This document shows, in pieces, positions 33,922 to 44,183 of a stretch of DNA of 64,000 bases. The stretch is from PALSA-894 sp963757565 (GTDB lineage Bacteria; Pseudomonadota; Alphaproteobacteria; Rhizobiales; Xanthobacteraceae). Each line of letters begins with the position of its first letter. The stretch's first letter is position 1. The position numbers and the translations under genes were made by a program. The notes under the pieces are model-generated. The model was not told the DNA's origin and ran no database searches. It saw only the letters and a program-made list of their open reading frames with translations. The DNA lies in NCBI GenBank assembly GCA_963757565.1, contig CAVWSB010000001.1, forward strand, positions 124,001 to 188,000, in the 5' to 3' direction.

Positions 33922-35737
33922 TCAATCGGCAGGGGCTTCAGCGACGGCATGCTGGCTGCTGCGGGTCAGCAGCGTCGTGGAGCGATCAGCGACGAGAAAC
34001 TGCGCCCGAGCCAGTTCGGCGAAATTGCCGTCCCGCGCGATCAGTTCGTCGAAGGTGCCCGACTCGATGATGCGGCCGTGGTCGAACACGATAATCCGCG
34101 TGGCGTTGCGGATGGTCGCGAGCCTGTGTGCAATGACGAAGGTTGTGCGCCCCTTCATCACCTCGTCGAGCGCCGCCTGCACCTTGCGCTCAGTCGTGGC
34201 GTCGAGCGCGGAAGTTGCCTCGTCGAGAATCAGGATCGGCGGATCCTTCAGGAGCGCGCGCGCAATCGAGACACGCTGGCGTTCGCCGCCAGACAGCGAA
34301 CGGCCACGCTCACCGACGAGGCCGTTCAGACCGTCGGGATGATTCTGGATCAGCTCCGTCGCCTGGGCGCGCGCGGCGGCCTCGTGCAATTGCGCGTCGG
34401 TTGCGTTCGGATCGCCGACGCGCAGGTTCTCGGCGATCGAACGGTTGAACAGCATTGCCTCCTGGTAGACCACGCCGATGTTGTGGCGCAGCGCTGCGAG
34501 CTTGATGCTGCGGATATCCATGCCGTCGATCTTGATGACGCCGGATTGCGGATCGAACGCGCGGTGCAGCAGCGCGAGCGCGGTGGACTTGCCCGCCCCC
34601 GTCGAGCCGACCATCGCGATGGTCTCGCCCGGCAGGGCGGTGAAGGACAGGTCGGCGACCGCTGAGCGTTTGCCATCGTAGGAGAACGATACGTCGTTGA
34701 ATTCGATCAGTCCGCGTACCCGGCCGGGATCGATCGCCCCGGGGCTGTCGCGCACGGCCGGCACGGTGTCGAGCACGCCGAAAAATTCGCGCAGGCGCGG
34801 TGCGTCCAGCAAGACACGGTTGGAAAACCCGACCACCTGCTCAAGCCGGACGATCAGCAAGCCGGCAAAATTCATGAACATGACGATCTCGCCGATGCTC
34901 GCGAGCTTCTGCGCATTGAGGTAGATGCCGACCAGGAAGATCGACAGCATCGTGAGCGTGGTGGCCGAGCGCGTCAGCACCGCAATGATCGCCCACCACG
35001 ACAGCACCGGCATCTGTGCGGCGAGCAGGCGGCCGACCTCGCCGCGCAGGCTCATGACCTCGGCCTCGACTCGCGCGAAGCCCTGCACCAGCGCGACATT
35101 GCTCAGCGCATCCGAGGCGCGCTCGGCAACCGTGGTGAAATGGCCCTCGACCTTGCTCTGCAGCTTTTCTGTCCGGCTGATCACCAGGGCGGTCAACGCC
35201 GTGAATACGACGCACAGGATCACCAGCAGCGAAGCAAGCCGCCAGTTGATCACACAGCGACAGCGGCAACAGCACGAACAGCGCGATGAAGGCTGCGAAA
35301 TGCTCGCGGAAGAAGGAGAGCCAAAGCCCCCACAGCGCATCGACGCCCGTCAGCATCACCTTCATGAGGCGGCCCGAATGGGTGCTGCCGTGGAAGGAGA
35401 GCGGGAGCTGGAGGATGTGTTCGAAATAGTCGGTCAGCACCGCCTGGCGGCGGCGGTGCGCGAGCCGGTCCGAGTGCAATGCGACCAGCACGCTGCACGC
35501 GATGATGAACAGTCCGAAGGCGACCCAGGCGGAGAGCAGTGGAGTGAGAACCGCGAGGTTCGGCGGTTCTGCCGTGGATTGGGTGCTCACCAGCGCGTCG
35601 ATGATCCGGCCGAACAGGACCGGTTCGGCAAACTGCGCGGCTGCAAGAGCCACGTTGGCGACGGCGAGAATCCAGCCGAGCCGCGCCTCGGGGCCGAGCA
35701 AGCGGAGAACGCGGGTGTAAAGCTTGAGGAAATTCAT
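33922..35737 (-). pseudogene. NdvA/ChvA-like ABC exporter (membrane and ATPase domains), one frameshift
   Basis: As written, the frame breaks near 35255 between LPLSL and INWRLASLL; removing one base in CTGTGTGATC restores a 604-residue exporter. The N-terminal part (LARLYTRVLRLLG-like start, AEPVLFGRIIDALVS) and the membrane helices match cyclic beta-1,2-glucan exporters NdvA/ChvA. The ATPase has Walker A MVGSTGAGKST, signature SLSGGERQRVSIARALL and Walker B ILILDEATSALD. It is a half-transporter expected to work as a homodimer moving a large amphipathic or glycan substrate outward. It is the first gene of an operon with the carrier protein and fatty acyl-AMP ligase. The frameshift is probably a sequence error. 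Confidence 0.85.
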
Positions 35738-35956
35738 TGGGAGGATCGCGTTGGGCGGCGCACTCTAACGAAAGTGCGGGTCCCGCGCAACCGCGCCAGC
35801 CGAGCTGCGATGGCGGATCGGGACCAAGGTTCCGCTTAATGCGCCGCTGGCCGAACTTCTTGTTCTCCCGGCCGAGGCCACCTTAGAATGGATAAAATCT
35901 GTTGTCGGAGTACCATCCGTCCTGTAGCAATTCGCGTGATGAACGTGTGAATAATG

Positions 35957-35972
35957 TACAATTATGATTGTA
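35957..35972. promoter_or_regulatory. 16-base palindrome upstream of the LysR gene
   Basis: TACAAT-TATG-ATTGTA is a perfect 6+4+6 palindrome in an AT-rich patch (about 35940-36010) inside the 283-base gap between the ABC exporter gene and the divergent lysR-type gene. LysR regulators commonly bind such dyads 40-80 bases before their own start, which is the position found (49 bases from GTG 36021). Autoregulation and control of the exporter-ACP-FAAL operon are inferences. Confidence 0.5.
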
Positions 35973-36020
35973 TGTCATCATTAGACAACTCAAAGTTTAT
36001 CATGACTAGAAGAGGCGGGC

Positions 36021-36926
36021 GTGCCACTCAGAAATATTCCAACCGACCTGTTGCGCACCCTGATCGCGCTGGTCGACCTGCGCAGCTTTACCCGGGCGGC
36101 CCAATCACTGGGGGTCACACAGCCTGCCGTCAGCGCACAGATCAAGCGGCTGCAGGTCCTGATCGGCGCTGAGATTCTCGACAAGAGCGCGCCGGGCGTC
36201 ACGCTCACCGACAAGGGCGAGATGGTCGTCAAATACGCGCGGCGCATGCTATCGCTCAACGATCAGATGCTCGACGTGACGGCACGCCGTCAGGCGACGC
36301 CGAAGCTTCGCATTGGCCTGCCGGTCGACTACTTCGAGGGGCCGATCCTGCGGACCTTGGGGCGCTTCCGCGCCGCGCATGTCGGCAGCGGCATGCAAAT
36401 CAGCACCGACCCGTCCGAGGCGCTGATCCGCGACTTCCGCCGCGGCGAGTACGATCTCATTCTGGCGGCCTCTGAGGGGCAGCCGGACGCCGACCAATCC
36501 CGCTTCTGGCTGGAACGCTCCGCGTGGGCGGCGGCCTCGCCATCCGTGGTGCCGGCAAAGGGGCCGGTCCCGCTGCTGGTGCTGCGGGAAACGAGCCTGT
36601 CGCGGCGCTTAAGCGTCGCGGCGCTCGAAAGCGCGGGGATCGAGTACGAGATTATTTATGTCGGGGGCAGTTTTGCCGGGCTGGTGCAGGCGGTCTCGGC
36701 AGGGCTCGGAGTTGCCTGCTGGGCGAAGCATTGCCTCGCCGATGCCGGGCTCACCACCATCGACAGCGCTGCGCGCCTGCCGAGGGTGAGGGACGTGTGG
36801 GCTGGTGTCCATCTCCGCGATGGCGCCGATCCGATGCTGGAGAAACTTGCGGACGATATCGCCGCGTCGGTTCGTGCGGTGACCGGCGAGCCGCCGCAGA
36901 GCGTGCGGCAAGCTGCGGTCTGCTGA
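36021..36926 (+). CDS. LysR family transcriptional regulator
   Basis: A 301-residue regulator with the N-terminal winged helix-turn-helix (LIALVDLRSFTRAAQSLGVT followed by QPAVSAQIKRLQ, about 14-46) and a C-terminal effector-binding domain. It starts with GTG after AGAGGCG. It is divergent from the ABC exporter operon, and its 3' end faces the NitT-type transporter operon with a six-base gap. Either neighbour could be its target; divergence favours the exporter operon. The effector is unknown. Confidence 0.9.
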   Translation: MPLRNIPTDLLRTLIALVDLRSFTRAAQSLGVTQPAVSAQIKRLQVLIGAEILDKSAPGVTLTDKGEMVVKYARRMLSLNDQMLDVTARRQATPKLRIGLPVDYFEGPILRTLGRFRAAHVGSGMQISTDPSEALIRDFRRGEYDLILAASEGQPDADQSRFWLERSAWAAASPSVVPAKGPVPLLVLRETSLSRRLSVAALESAGIEYEIIYVGGSFAGLVQAVSAGLGVACWAKHCLADAGLTTIDSAARLPRVRDVWAGVHLRDGADPMLEKLADDIAASVRAVTGEPPQSVRQAAVC

Positions 36927-36931
36927 CGGCG

Positions 36932-37703
36932 TCACCCCTGCGCGAAGCCAGAGCGCTGCGCCCATCCGGTCATGCGCGCCTCAAGCAGCGCCATCAGCGC
37001 GTACATCACGATGCCTTCGACCGCGAGCGCAATCAGTCCGGCGAAGATCAGCGGCACCTGAAACTGCGCCTGCGCCTGCAACATCAGATTGCCGATGCCG
37101 GTATTGGAGGCGACGCTCTCGGAAATCACCGAGCCCACGAAGGCGAGCGTGATCGCGATTTTCAGTGAGCCGAAGAAGTAGGGCAGCGCGCGCGGGATTC
37201 CCACCTTGCGCATGATGTCGAGCTTTGAGGCGCCGAGCGCTTTCAGCACGTCCTCCAGCTCGGGCTCGATGGTGGCAAGGCCGGTCGCGACATTCACCAC
37301 GATGGGAAAGAACGAGATCAAAAACGCGGTGAGCACCGCCGGGATGAAGCCGATGCCGAACCACAGCACCAGGATCGGCACCACGGCCACCTTGGGGATC
37401 GCGTTGAAGCCGATCATCAACGGATAGACGCCGGCATAGATCGCGCGCGACCAGCCGACCGCGAGGCCGAGCAGCAGCCCGAAGCCGACCGCCAGGCCGA
37501 ACCCGATCAGCGTGGTCGAGAGCGTGAACAGCGAGTTGCGGTAGATCGCGGGCCAGAAATCGTAGAACGATTTTGCGCACCAGCGACGGCGGCGGCAGGA
37601 AGAACGTCGGGATGTTGAACGCGCGCACCGCCGCTTCCCACACGGCGAACAGCGCGATCGTGGCGATCCAGGGTGCGAGACGGACCGCGAGCGAGCCCTT
37701 CAT
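36932..37703 (-). pseudogene. NitT/TauT-type ABC transporter permease, one frameshift
   Basis: The N-terminal part (start 37703, APWIATIALFAVWEAAVRAF, FFLPPPSLVRK) and the C-terminal part (GFNAIPKVAVVPILVLWFG, the EAA loop KALGASKLDIMRKVGIPRAL) are in different frames. Removing one A from the gene-strand run AAAA (37571-37574 on the plus strand) gives LVRKSFYDFWPAIYRNSLFT and a normal 256-residue SsuC/TauC-like permease. The start overlaps the ATPase stop as ATGA. The lesion is a single homopolymer base, so an intact gene in the real genome is likely. Confidence 0.87.
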
Positions 37704-38482
37704 TGGCGCGCCCTCACGATGTGCTCGCGCAATTCGTGCACGATCGCGCCGAATTCCGGCGAGAAGGTCACTTCGAGATCGCGCGGGCGCGCAATATCCA
37801 CCACGCGCTCGGCGAGCACGCGGCCCGGCCGTGCCGACATCACGAAGATGCGGTCGGCAAGGAAGGTCGCCTCGCGCAAGTCATGCGTGACCAGCACGAC
37901 GGTGATCTTGCGCGCCGCGTGCAGGTCGCGGATCACGCACCACAGTTCCTCGCGTGTGAAGGCGTCGAGCGCGCCGAACGGCTCGTCGAGCATCAGCAGG
38001 TCCGGCTCGTGGATCAGCGCGCGGCACAGCGAGGTGCGCTGCTGCATGCCGCCCGAAAGCTGCCAGGGGAATTTGTCGCCCTGTCCCTCAAGGCCGACCG
38101 AGGCGAGCAGAGCTTCGGCGCGCGCGACGTATTCGGCCTTGTGGCGGCGGATGCGGCTGCGATGCGGCTCGACGATTTCGAGCGGCAGCAGCAGATTGTC
38201 CAGCGTGGTGCGCCAGGGCAGCAGCGTGGGCGCCTGAAACGCCATGCCGGCGATCTTCACCGGCTTGTCCACGACCGCGCCCGCGACCTGTACGCTGCCC
38301 TTGAAGGGAAATTGCAGTCCGGTCGCGAGCTTCATCAGGGTCGACTTGCCGCAACCGGAGGGGCCGACGACGGCGGCGAATTCGCCGCGGTTCACGCGGA
38401 TCGAGAGGCCATCCACCGCGAGCGTGCCGCCCACGCCGCCATAGACGTGGCTGACGTCATCGAGCGCGACGAAGGCGGTCAC
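37700..38482 (-). CDS. NitT/TauT-type ABC transporter ATP-binding protein
   Basis: A 260-residue ATPase of the SsuB/TauB/NrtD group: Walker A VVGPSGCGKSTLMK, Q-loop MAFQAPTLLPWRT, signature LSGGMQQRTSLCRAL, Walker B LLMLDEPFGALDA. The GTG at 38482 is the likely start: GGAGGCC precedes it, and the longer frame would read through the family-A repeat. Energises the adjoining permease; substrate type (sulfonate, nitrate, thiamine precursor or aromatic acid) is not resolved. Confidence 0.9.
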   Translation of the reverse strand: MTAFVALDDVSHVYGGVGGTLAVDGLSIRVNRGEFAAVVGPSGCGKSTLMKLATGLQFPFKGSVQVAGAVVDKPVKIAGMAFQAPTLLPWRTTLDNLLLPLEIVEPHRSRIRRHKAEYVARAEALLASVGLEGQGDKFPWQLSGGMQQRTSLCRALIHEPDLLMLDEPFGALDAFTREELWCVIRDLHAARKITVVLVTHDLREATFLADRIFVMSARPGRVLAERVVDIARPRDLEVTFSPEFGAIVHELREHIVRARQ

Positions 38483-38496
38483 GCTCCGGCCTCCGC

Positions 38497-38571
38497 CGCT
38501 CATTCCCGCGAAAGCGGGAATCCAGACCTTGGCCTTAAGCACTGGGTCCCCGATTTCGCGGGGACGAGCGG
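38497..38571. repeat. Dispersed double-hairpin repeat (family A), copy 3
   Basis: Hairpins TTCCCGC-GAAA-GCGGGAA and TCCCCG(C/A)TTTCGCGGGGA joined by a longer linker than copy 2. It lies between the binding-protein gene (stop 38600) and the ATPase gene (start 38482) of the same operon, the same kind of position as the family-B cluster at 5663-5809. Confidence 0.8.
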
Positions 38572-38599
38572 GAAAGAGAGCATCGCAAGTCGGTGAATC

Positions 38600-39629
38600 C
38601 TACTCCGCCTTGCGGGCGGCGGCGTCCGGCAGGAACGAGTCGTCGAAAACGTCCGCGCCCTTCGGCTTGGCGTTCTTGAACTGGTAGGTCAGCGCGATCT
38701 GGTCGACCGACTTGTCGAGCCGATCCATATCCACTGCGCCGAAGCCGTCCTTCTTCACTTCCGGCGTCAGCACGTTTTCCTTCAGCGCGATCTGCAGGCG
38801 CTCGAGCTCGACCTCCTTCTTGGCGACGTCGTTGCGCTTGATCACGGAATCGACCGCGGTCATCGGGTTCTTCACGGTCTCTTTCAGCCCCTTGGTGAAG
38901 GCGCGCAGGAACGCCTTCACGGCTTCGGGCTTCTCGGCGGCGAATTTCGGGATTCACCATGATGGCGTTGCCGTAGAGGTTGACACCATAGTCCGCCATC
39001 AGCAGCACCGTGATGTCGTCGGCCGGTACGCCGCGGTCCTTCAGGTTGATGTAGGAGGAGAACGAAAAGCCCGTGATGGCGTCGACCTCTCCGCTCGCGA
39101 GCATCGGCTCGCGCACCGGAAAGCCGACCGACACGATGCTGACCTTGGAGGCATCGATGCTGTTCGCCTGTACGAAGATCGGCCATTGCGCGTAGGCGCC
39201 GTCCGGCGGCGGCGCGCCGAGCTTCTTGCCTTCCAGATCCTTCGGCACCGTCACGCCGCGGCTCTTGCGCCCGACGATGGCGAACGGCGGCTTGTTGTAG
39301 ACCATGTACACGGCCTTGATCGGCGTGCCCGGATTGGCGTCGCGAAACTTGATCAGTGAGTTGATGTCGCCAAAGCCCATGTCGTAGGTGCCCGAGGCGA
39401 CGCGGTTGATCGGTTCGAGCGAGCCGCCCGCGGTATCGATGGTGACGTCGAGCCCTTCGGCCTTGAAGTAGCCCTTGTCGATCGCCACCACGAACGGCGC
39501 TGAGGGGCCCTCGAACTTGAAGTCGAGCGAGAACTTGATCGGGGTCTGCGCGGCGGCTGCGGTTGCGGCCAGCGCCGATGCGGCAACGATGGCGATCCGG
39601 CCGAGCCGGACCAAGGCGGGGGCGATCAT
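38600..39629 (-). pseudogene. NMT1/TauA-like ABC transporter substrate-binding protein, one frameshift
   Basis: A signal peptide (IAIVAASALAATAAAAQTP) is followed by an NMT1/THI5-like domain (IKFSLDFKFEGPSAPFVVAI, KGYFKAEGLDVTID, GSLEPINRVASGTYDMGFG). Near 38945 the frame changes: removing one base of the TTT in the plus strand gives NPEFAAEKPEAVKAFLRAFT and continues to a stop at 38600. The repaired protein has 342 residues, a normal length. It supplies the NitT-type transporter encoded downstream. Confidence 0.87.
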
Positions 39630-39851
39630 CCAAGTCCCTTTCTTCTTGACGACGCCAGCGGGGACCTGTCCGCATACCAGGACCGTCTGCGGCGCTGCGA
39701 TTGGGATTTAGCAAAGAACATGCCGCCTTAAAGTGCAAGCGCTGCACCGTCGCATCACGCCGATGTGCCTAACGACGCGGCAGCGTGCCGCATCGGCGTG
39801 CCGGACGATCCTGCCGATTTAGCGCAGGTCGCAGCTGTTACGTAGAATGAC

Positions 39852-42800
39852 ATGATGAGTCGCCCCGGAGCACCGAACATGAGTCCGATTGCGCGGCAGG
39901 CGAAACGAGCGGAGGACCTCCCGGCGTTTGCCGCGCGCTATGCGGCGCCGGATGAGGAACTCGCGGCCGCGCTGCTCGCCCAGGCGCCGCGCGAAGCTGC
40001 CGCCGAGGCGCGCATCGACACCCGCGCGACGCGCCTGGTCGAGGCGATCCGGGCAAAATCCGGCGGGCTTGGCGGCATCGAGGATTTTCTGCGCGAGTAT
40101 TCGCTCTCGACCCGCGAGGGCCTCGCCCTGATGGTGCTGGCGGAAGCACTGCTGCGCGTACCGGATTCAGCGACCGCCGACCGGTTGATCGAAGACAAGC
40201 TCTCCTCCGGCGATTGGACGCATCACGAGGTGAAGTCGACCGCGCTGCTCGTCTCCGCCTCGGCTTGGGCGCTCGGCATTTCGGCGCGAATCATCAATCC
40301 GGGCGAGACGCCGGAAAACATTCTCGAAAGTCTGGGCAAGCGGCTGGGACTTCCGGCGGTGCGCACCGCCACGCGGCAGGCGATGCGGCTCCTCGGCTCG
40401 CATTTCGTGCTCGGGCAGGACATCGAGGAGGCGCTCGGCCGCGCCGGGCGGCAACGCGAATTCCGCTATTCCTACGACATGCTCGGCGAAGGCGCGCGCA
40501 CCGCCGATGACGCCGCGCGCTATTTCGAGAGTTACGCGAACGCGATTCGCGGCAATTGGCCGCACCGCCGGCAATGCGCGCCTGCCGGACCGGCCGGGCA
40601 TCTCGGTCAAGCTCTCGGCGCTGCATCCGCGCTACGAGGCGATCTCGCGCGAACGGGTGCTGCGCGAGCTAACGCCGCGTGTGCTCGAGCTGGCGCAGAA
40701 GGCGAAGGTGCTCGATCTCAACTTCACCGTCGATGCAGAGGAGGCGGACCGGCTCGAACTGTCGCTCGAAGTGATCGGCGCGGTGCTGGCCGATCCTTCG
40801 CTCGCCGGTTGGGATGGCTTCGGTCTCGCCATTCAAGCCTATCAGAAGCGCGCCGGAGCGGTGATCGACTGGGCGCGCGATGCCGCGATTGCGCTCAACC
40901 GCCGCCTGATGGTGCGGCTCGTCAAAGGCGCCTACTGGGACACCGAGGTGAAGCGCACGCAGGAGCGGGGGCTCCCGGACTATCCTGTGTTCACCCGCAA
41001 GGCGATGACCGATCTGAACTATACGGATTGCGTCGCTCGCCTGCTCGCGGCGCGGCCGCATCTCTATCCGCAGTTCGCCACGCACAACGCGCTGACCGTC
41101 GCGGGCGTGATCGAGCAGGCCGGCGGTGTCGAGGGCTACGAGTTTCAGCGTCTGCACGGCATGGGTGAGGCGCTTTATGAGGCGCTGATCGCCGACACCG
41201 GCGTTGCTTGCCGCGTCTATGCGCCGGTCGGCGGGCATCGCGACCTGCTCGCCTATCTGGTGCGGCGCTTGCTGGAGAACGGCGCGAATTCATCCTTCGT
41301 GTCGGTCGCGGCCGATCCGTCGGTGCCGATCGGTGAAATCCTGAAGCGGCCGCAGGACTGGATTGCGGACGGAGCCCACGCCCGCCATCCGCGCATTCCG
41401 CTGCCGCGCGATTTGTATGGCGCGCGCAAGAATTCGATGGGCGTGGAGTTTGGCGATCGCGTGAGTCTGGACGCGCTGCTGGCGGGCGTGAGGAACGCCG
41501 CGCCGCTCGCCGGAGGCGAAGGGCGAGACCGTCGCGGGCGCGCTGAGCGGCGCCGCCGTGGGATTTCGCCTCTGGAGCGAGACGCCGGTTGCGGATCGCG
41601 CCGCCGCACTCGAGCGCGTCGCCGATCTTTACGAGCAGAACCGCGATGCGCTCATCGCGCTGATGCAGGTCGAAGGCGGAAAAACATTGGACGATGCACT
41701 CGCCGAGGTGCGCGAGGCCGCCGACTTCTGCCGCTACTACGCCGCACAGGCGCGCGTTTCGCTCGTGCCCGAGCGGATGCCGGGGCCGACCGGCGAGACC
41801 AACGAACTGCATCACCGCGGACGTGGTGTGTTCGTCTGCATCAGCCCGTGGAATTTCCCGCTCGCGATCTTCTCCGGGCAGGTCGTCGCCGCGCTGGTGG
41901 CTGGCAATGCGGTGGTCGCCAAGCCCGCCGAGCAGACGCCGCGTGTTGCGAGCCGCGGCCGTGCGGCTGATGCATGCGGCGGGCGTTCCGCCGTCCGCGC
42001 TGCATCTGGTGATCGGCGATGGCAAAGCGGGGGCCGCGCTTGTCGCCGATTCGCGCGCTGCTGGTGTGGCGTTCACCGGTTCGACCGAGGTCGCGTGGGC
42101 GATCAACCGCGCGCTTGCCGCCAAGAACGGACCGATTGTTCCTCTCATCGCGGAAACAGGCGGCATCAACGCGATGATCGTGGACGCGACCGCGCTGCCC
42201 GAGCAGGTGACCGACGATGTGGTGGCGTCGGCGTTTCGGTCTGCCGGGCAGCGCTGCTCGGCGCTGCGGCTCCTGTGCGTGCAGGAGGATGTGGCCGACC
42301 GCATCGTCGAGATGATCGAGGGGGCGGCGCGCGCGCTTGTGGTCGGCGATCCGCGCGACATCGCGACGCATGTCGGGCCGGTGATCGATCAGGAGGCAAA
42401 GGACAAACTCGATGCGTGGATCGCCGCGCACAAAAGCCAGGTCATTTTCAGCCACTCGGCGACGCCGCCATCGGGCACGTATCGTGGCGCCGACCATCAT
42501 CGCACTCGATCGCGCGCGCGACCTGACCGAGGAGGTGTTCGGCCCGGTGCTGCATGTGGTGCGCTGGCGCGCCAGCGAGCTGGACCGCCTGCTCGATGAC
42601 ATCGCGGCGAACGGCTACGGCCTCACCCTGGGCATTCACAGCCGCATCGACGACACCGCCGAGCACATCGTGCGGCGGCTCGCGAACGGGAATGTTTATG
42701 TAAATCGCAACATGATCGGTGCGGTGGTCGGTACGCAGCCGTTCGGCGGCACCGGCCTTTCCGGCACCGGCCCGAAGGCCGGCGGCCCGAGCTATCTGCG

Positions 42801-42882
42801 GCGCTTCGCCACCGAGCAGACGGTTACGGTGAACACCGCAGCGGCCGGCGGCAATGCAAGTCTGCTGGCAGACGGCGAATAG
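39852..42882 (+). pseudogene. putA: Bifunctional proline dehydrogenase / glutamate-semialdehyde dehydrogenase PutA, four frameshifts
   Basis: PutA oxidises proline to glutamate in two steps with FAD and NAD. PRODH marks are LLGSHFVLGQDIEEAL, GISVKLSALHPRY, LMVRLVKGAYWDTEVKR and VYAPVGGHRDLLAYLVRRLL. Dehydrogenase marks are FVCISPWNFPLAIFSGQ, GVAFTGSTEVAW, ETGGINAMIVDAT and the catalytic cysteine in AGQRCSALR. The reading frame advances by +1 at about 40548, 41515, 41945 and 42478; deleting one base at each gives a 1008-residue protein, matching the roughly 1000-residue Bradyrhizobium form without DNA-binding domain. Divergent from the NitT operon. Confidence 0.9.
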
Positions 42883-43068
42883 CTCTGCCGGCTGTCTCTC
42901 ATTTCAAACGCAGGCCTGAAACCCGTTGATTGCGGAGCACGTTGGAGGGACAGCGAATTCTCCGTCTACGGTATTTCCCGATGGTCGCCGGTTAAGGCTG
43001 CGCCCAGATATTGCGTCAAAATATCACCCGTTAACAACTAATAGACCGACTTGCGTTATGTTGCGCGC

Positions 43069-43449
43069 ATGGGTGATTCGGTCGAGCGCCTCTATGAAGG
43101 GGTGATCCGGGCACGGCAGGGCGATCCGACGAAGTCGCGCACGGCGCGGCTTCTGCGTTCCGGCCGCGCCAAGATGGCCAAGAAACTCGCCGAGGAAGCC
43201 GTCGAGGTCGTGATTGACGCGATGAACGGCAGCCGCGACGCGGTCGTGAAGGAAAGCGCCGACCTCATCTACAATCTCGTGGTGCTCTGGGTGTCTTCCG
43301 GCGTGCAGCCGAAGGACGTCTGGAAGGAGATGGAGCGGCGCGAACGTCTGTTCGGGATCGCCGAAAAGCTCCTGAAAGAACCGGCCGACGCCGATCCGCG
43401 CCGCAAGGTCGTAACCCTGGAAAGCCGCCGCCTGCGCAAGCGGCGTTAG
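43069..43449 (+). CDS. hisE: Phosphoribosyl-ATP diphosphatase (HisE-like)
   Basis: A 126-residue all-alpha MazG-fold protein with the HisE pattern: SRTARLLRSGRAKMAKKLAE followed by EAVEVVIDAM and KESADLIYNLVVLW. It would hydrolyse PR-ATP to PR-AMP, the second step of histidine synthesis. It is somewhat longer than usual at the C-terminus and stands apart from other his genes, so it may be a second HisE copy (HisE2). ATG 43069 places the start at the conserved N-terminal helix; an upstream in-frame ATG at 43051 exists. Confidence 0.82.
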   Translation: MGDSVERLYEGVIRARQGDPTKSRTARLLRSGRAKMAKKLAEEAVEVVIDAMNGSRDAVVKESADLIYNLVVLWVSSGVQPKDVWKEMERRERLFGIAEKLLKEPADADPRRKVVTLESRRLRKRR

Positions 43450-43497
43450 CTGCCGCGCGTTGGACTTTCAGGGCATGCGCCGCTAAGCAGCCGCCCC

Positions 43498-44088
43498 ATG
43501 CTCAAGCGCCTTTACGACTGGACCCTGTCGCTCGCTGCGCGCAAGAGCGCCGAGTGGTGGCTGTTCGCGATCGCCTTCGTGGAAAGCTCGGTGTTCGTGA
43601 TCCCGGCCGAAGTGCTGTTCGTGCCGATGGGAATCGCGCGGCCGGAGCGCGTGTGGCGCTATGCCGTGATCGCGACCGTCGGCTCGGTCCTCGGCGGAAT
43701 CTTCGGCTGGTTCCTCGGCCACTACGCGTATGAATACATCGCGCGGCCGATGCTGGAATTTTACGGCAACCTCGACACCTTCGAACGGCTGCGCAACTCC
43801 GACAGCCGCGATGCCGTGCTGCTGATGCTGATCACGTCGGGGCTGGCGCACCTGCCGCCGATGAAGGTCGTTTCGATCGTGTCGGGCGCGGTCGGCGTGA
43901 ACATCTGGCTGTTCATCGCATCCTGCATTGTCGCGCGCGGCCTGCGCTTCGCGGTGTTTGCGTGGTTGCTGCAGCGCTACGGCGAGCCGATCCGCGAATT
44001 TATCGAGAAGCGGCTCGGGTTGCTGGCCGCGGCTGCTGCGGCTATCGTTATCGTGCTGTTTTTCGTGGTGAAATACCTCAAGTCCTGA
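43498..44088 (+). CDS. YqaA/DedA family membrane protein
   Basis: A 196-residue membrane protein of the DedA-like (SNARE-associated, VTT) superfamily, YqaA subgroup. Motifs: FAIAFVESSVFVIPAEVLFV near 22-41 and GSVLGGIFGWFLGHYAYEYI near 62-81, then HLPPMKVVSIVSGAVGVN. The superfamily includes lipid scramblases and transporters of undecaprenyl phosphate. Its gene follows hisE by 48 bases. Confidence 0.88.
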   Translation: MLKRLYDWTLSLAARKSAEWWLFAIAFVESSVFVIPAEVLFVPMGIARPERVWRYAVIATVGSVLGGIFGWFLGHYAYEYIARPMLEFYGNLDTFERLRNSDSRDAVLLMLITSGLAHLPPMKVVSIVSGAVGVNIWLFIASCIVARGLRFAVFAWLLQRYGEPIREFIEKRLGLLAAAAAAIVIVLFFVVKYLKS

Positions 44089-44183
44089 AGACTGCAGCAA
44101 CGCTGCTGCCGCTTCCTCATTTTCGCCACGGCCGGCGCGCAGGGCTTGATCCATATCGGGGCCTGGGCCATTGGCTTGGCGAC

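Noticed and set aside
41505..41560. Missing linker between the two PutA domains as a true deletion
   Set aside because: The frameshift here obscures the join, and the repaired total of 1008 residues matches the usual short alphaproteobacterial PutA.
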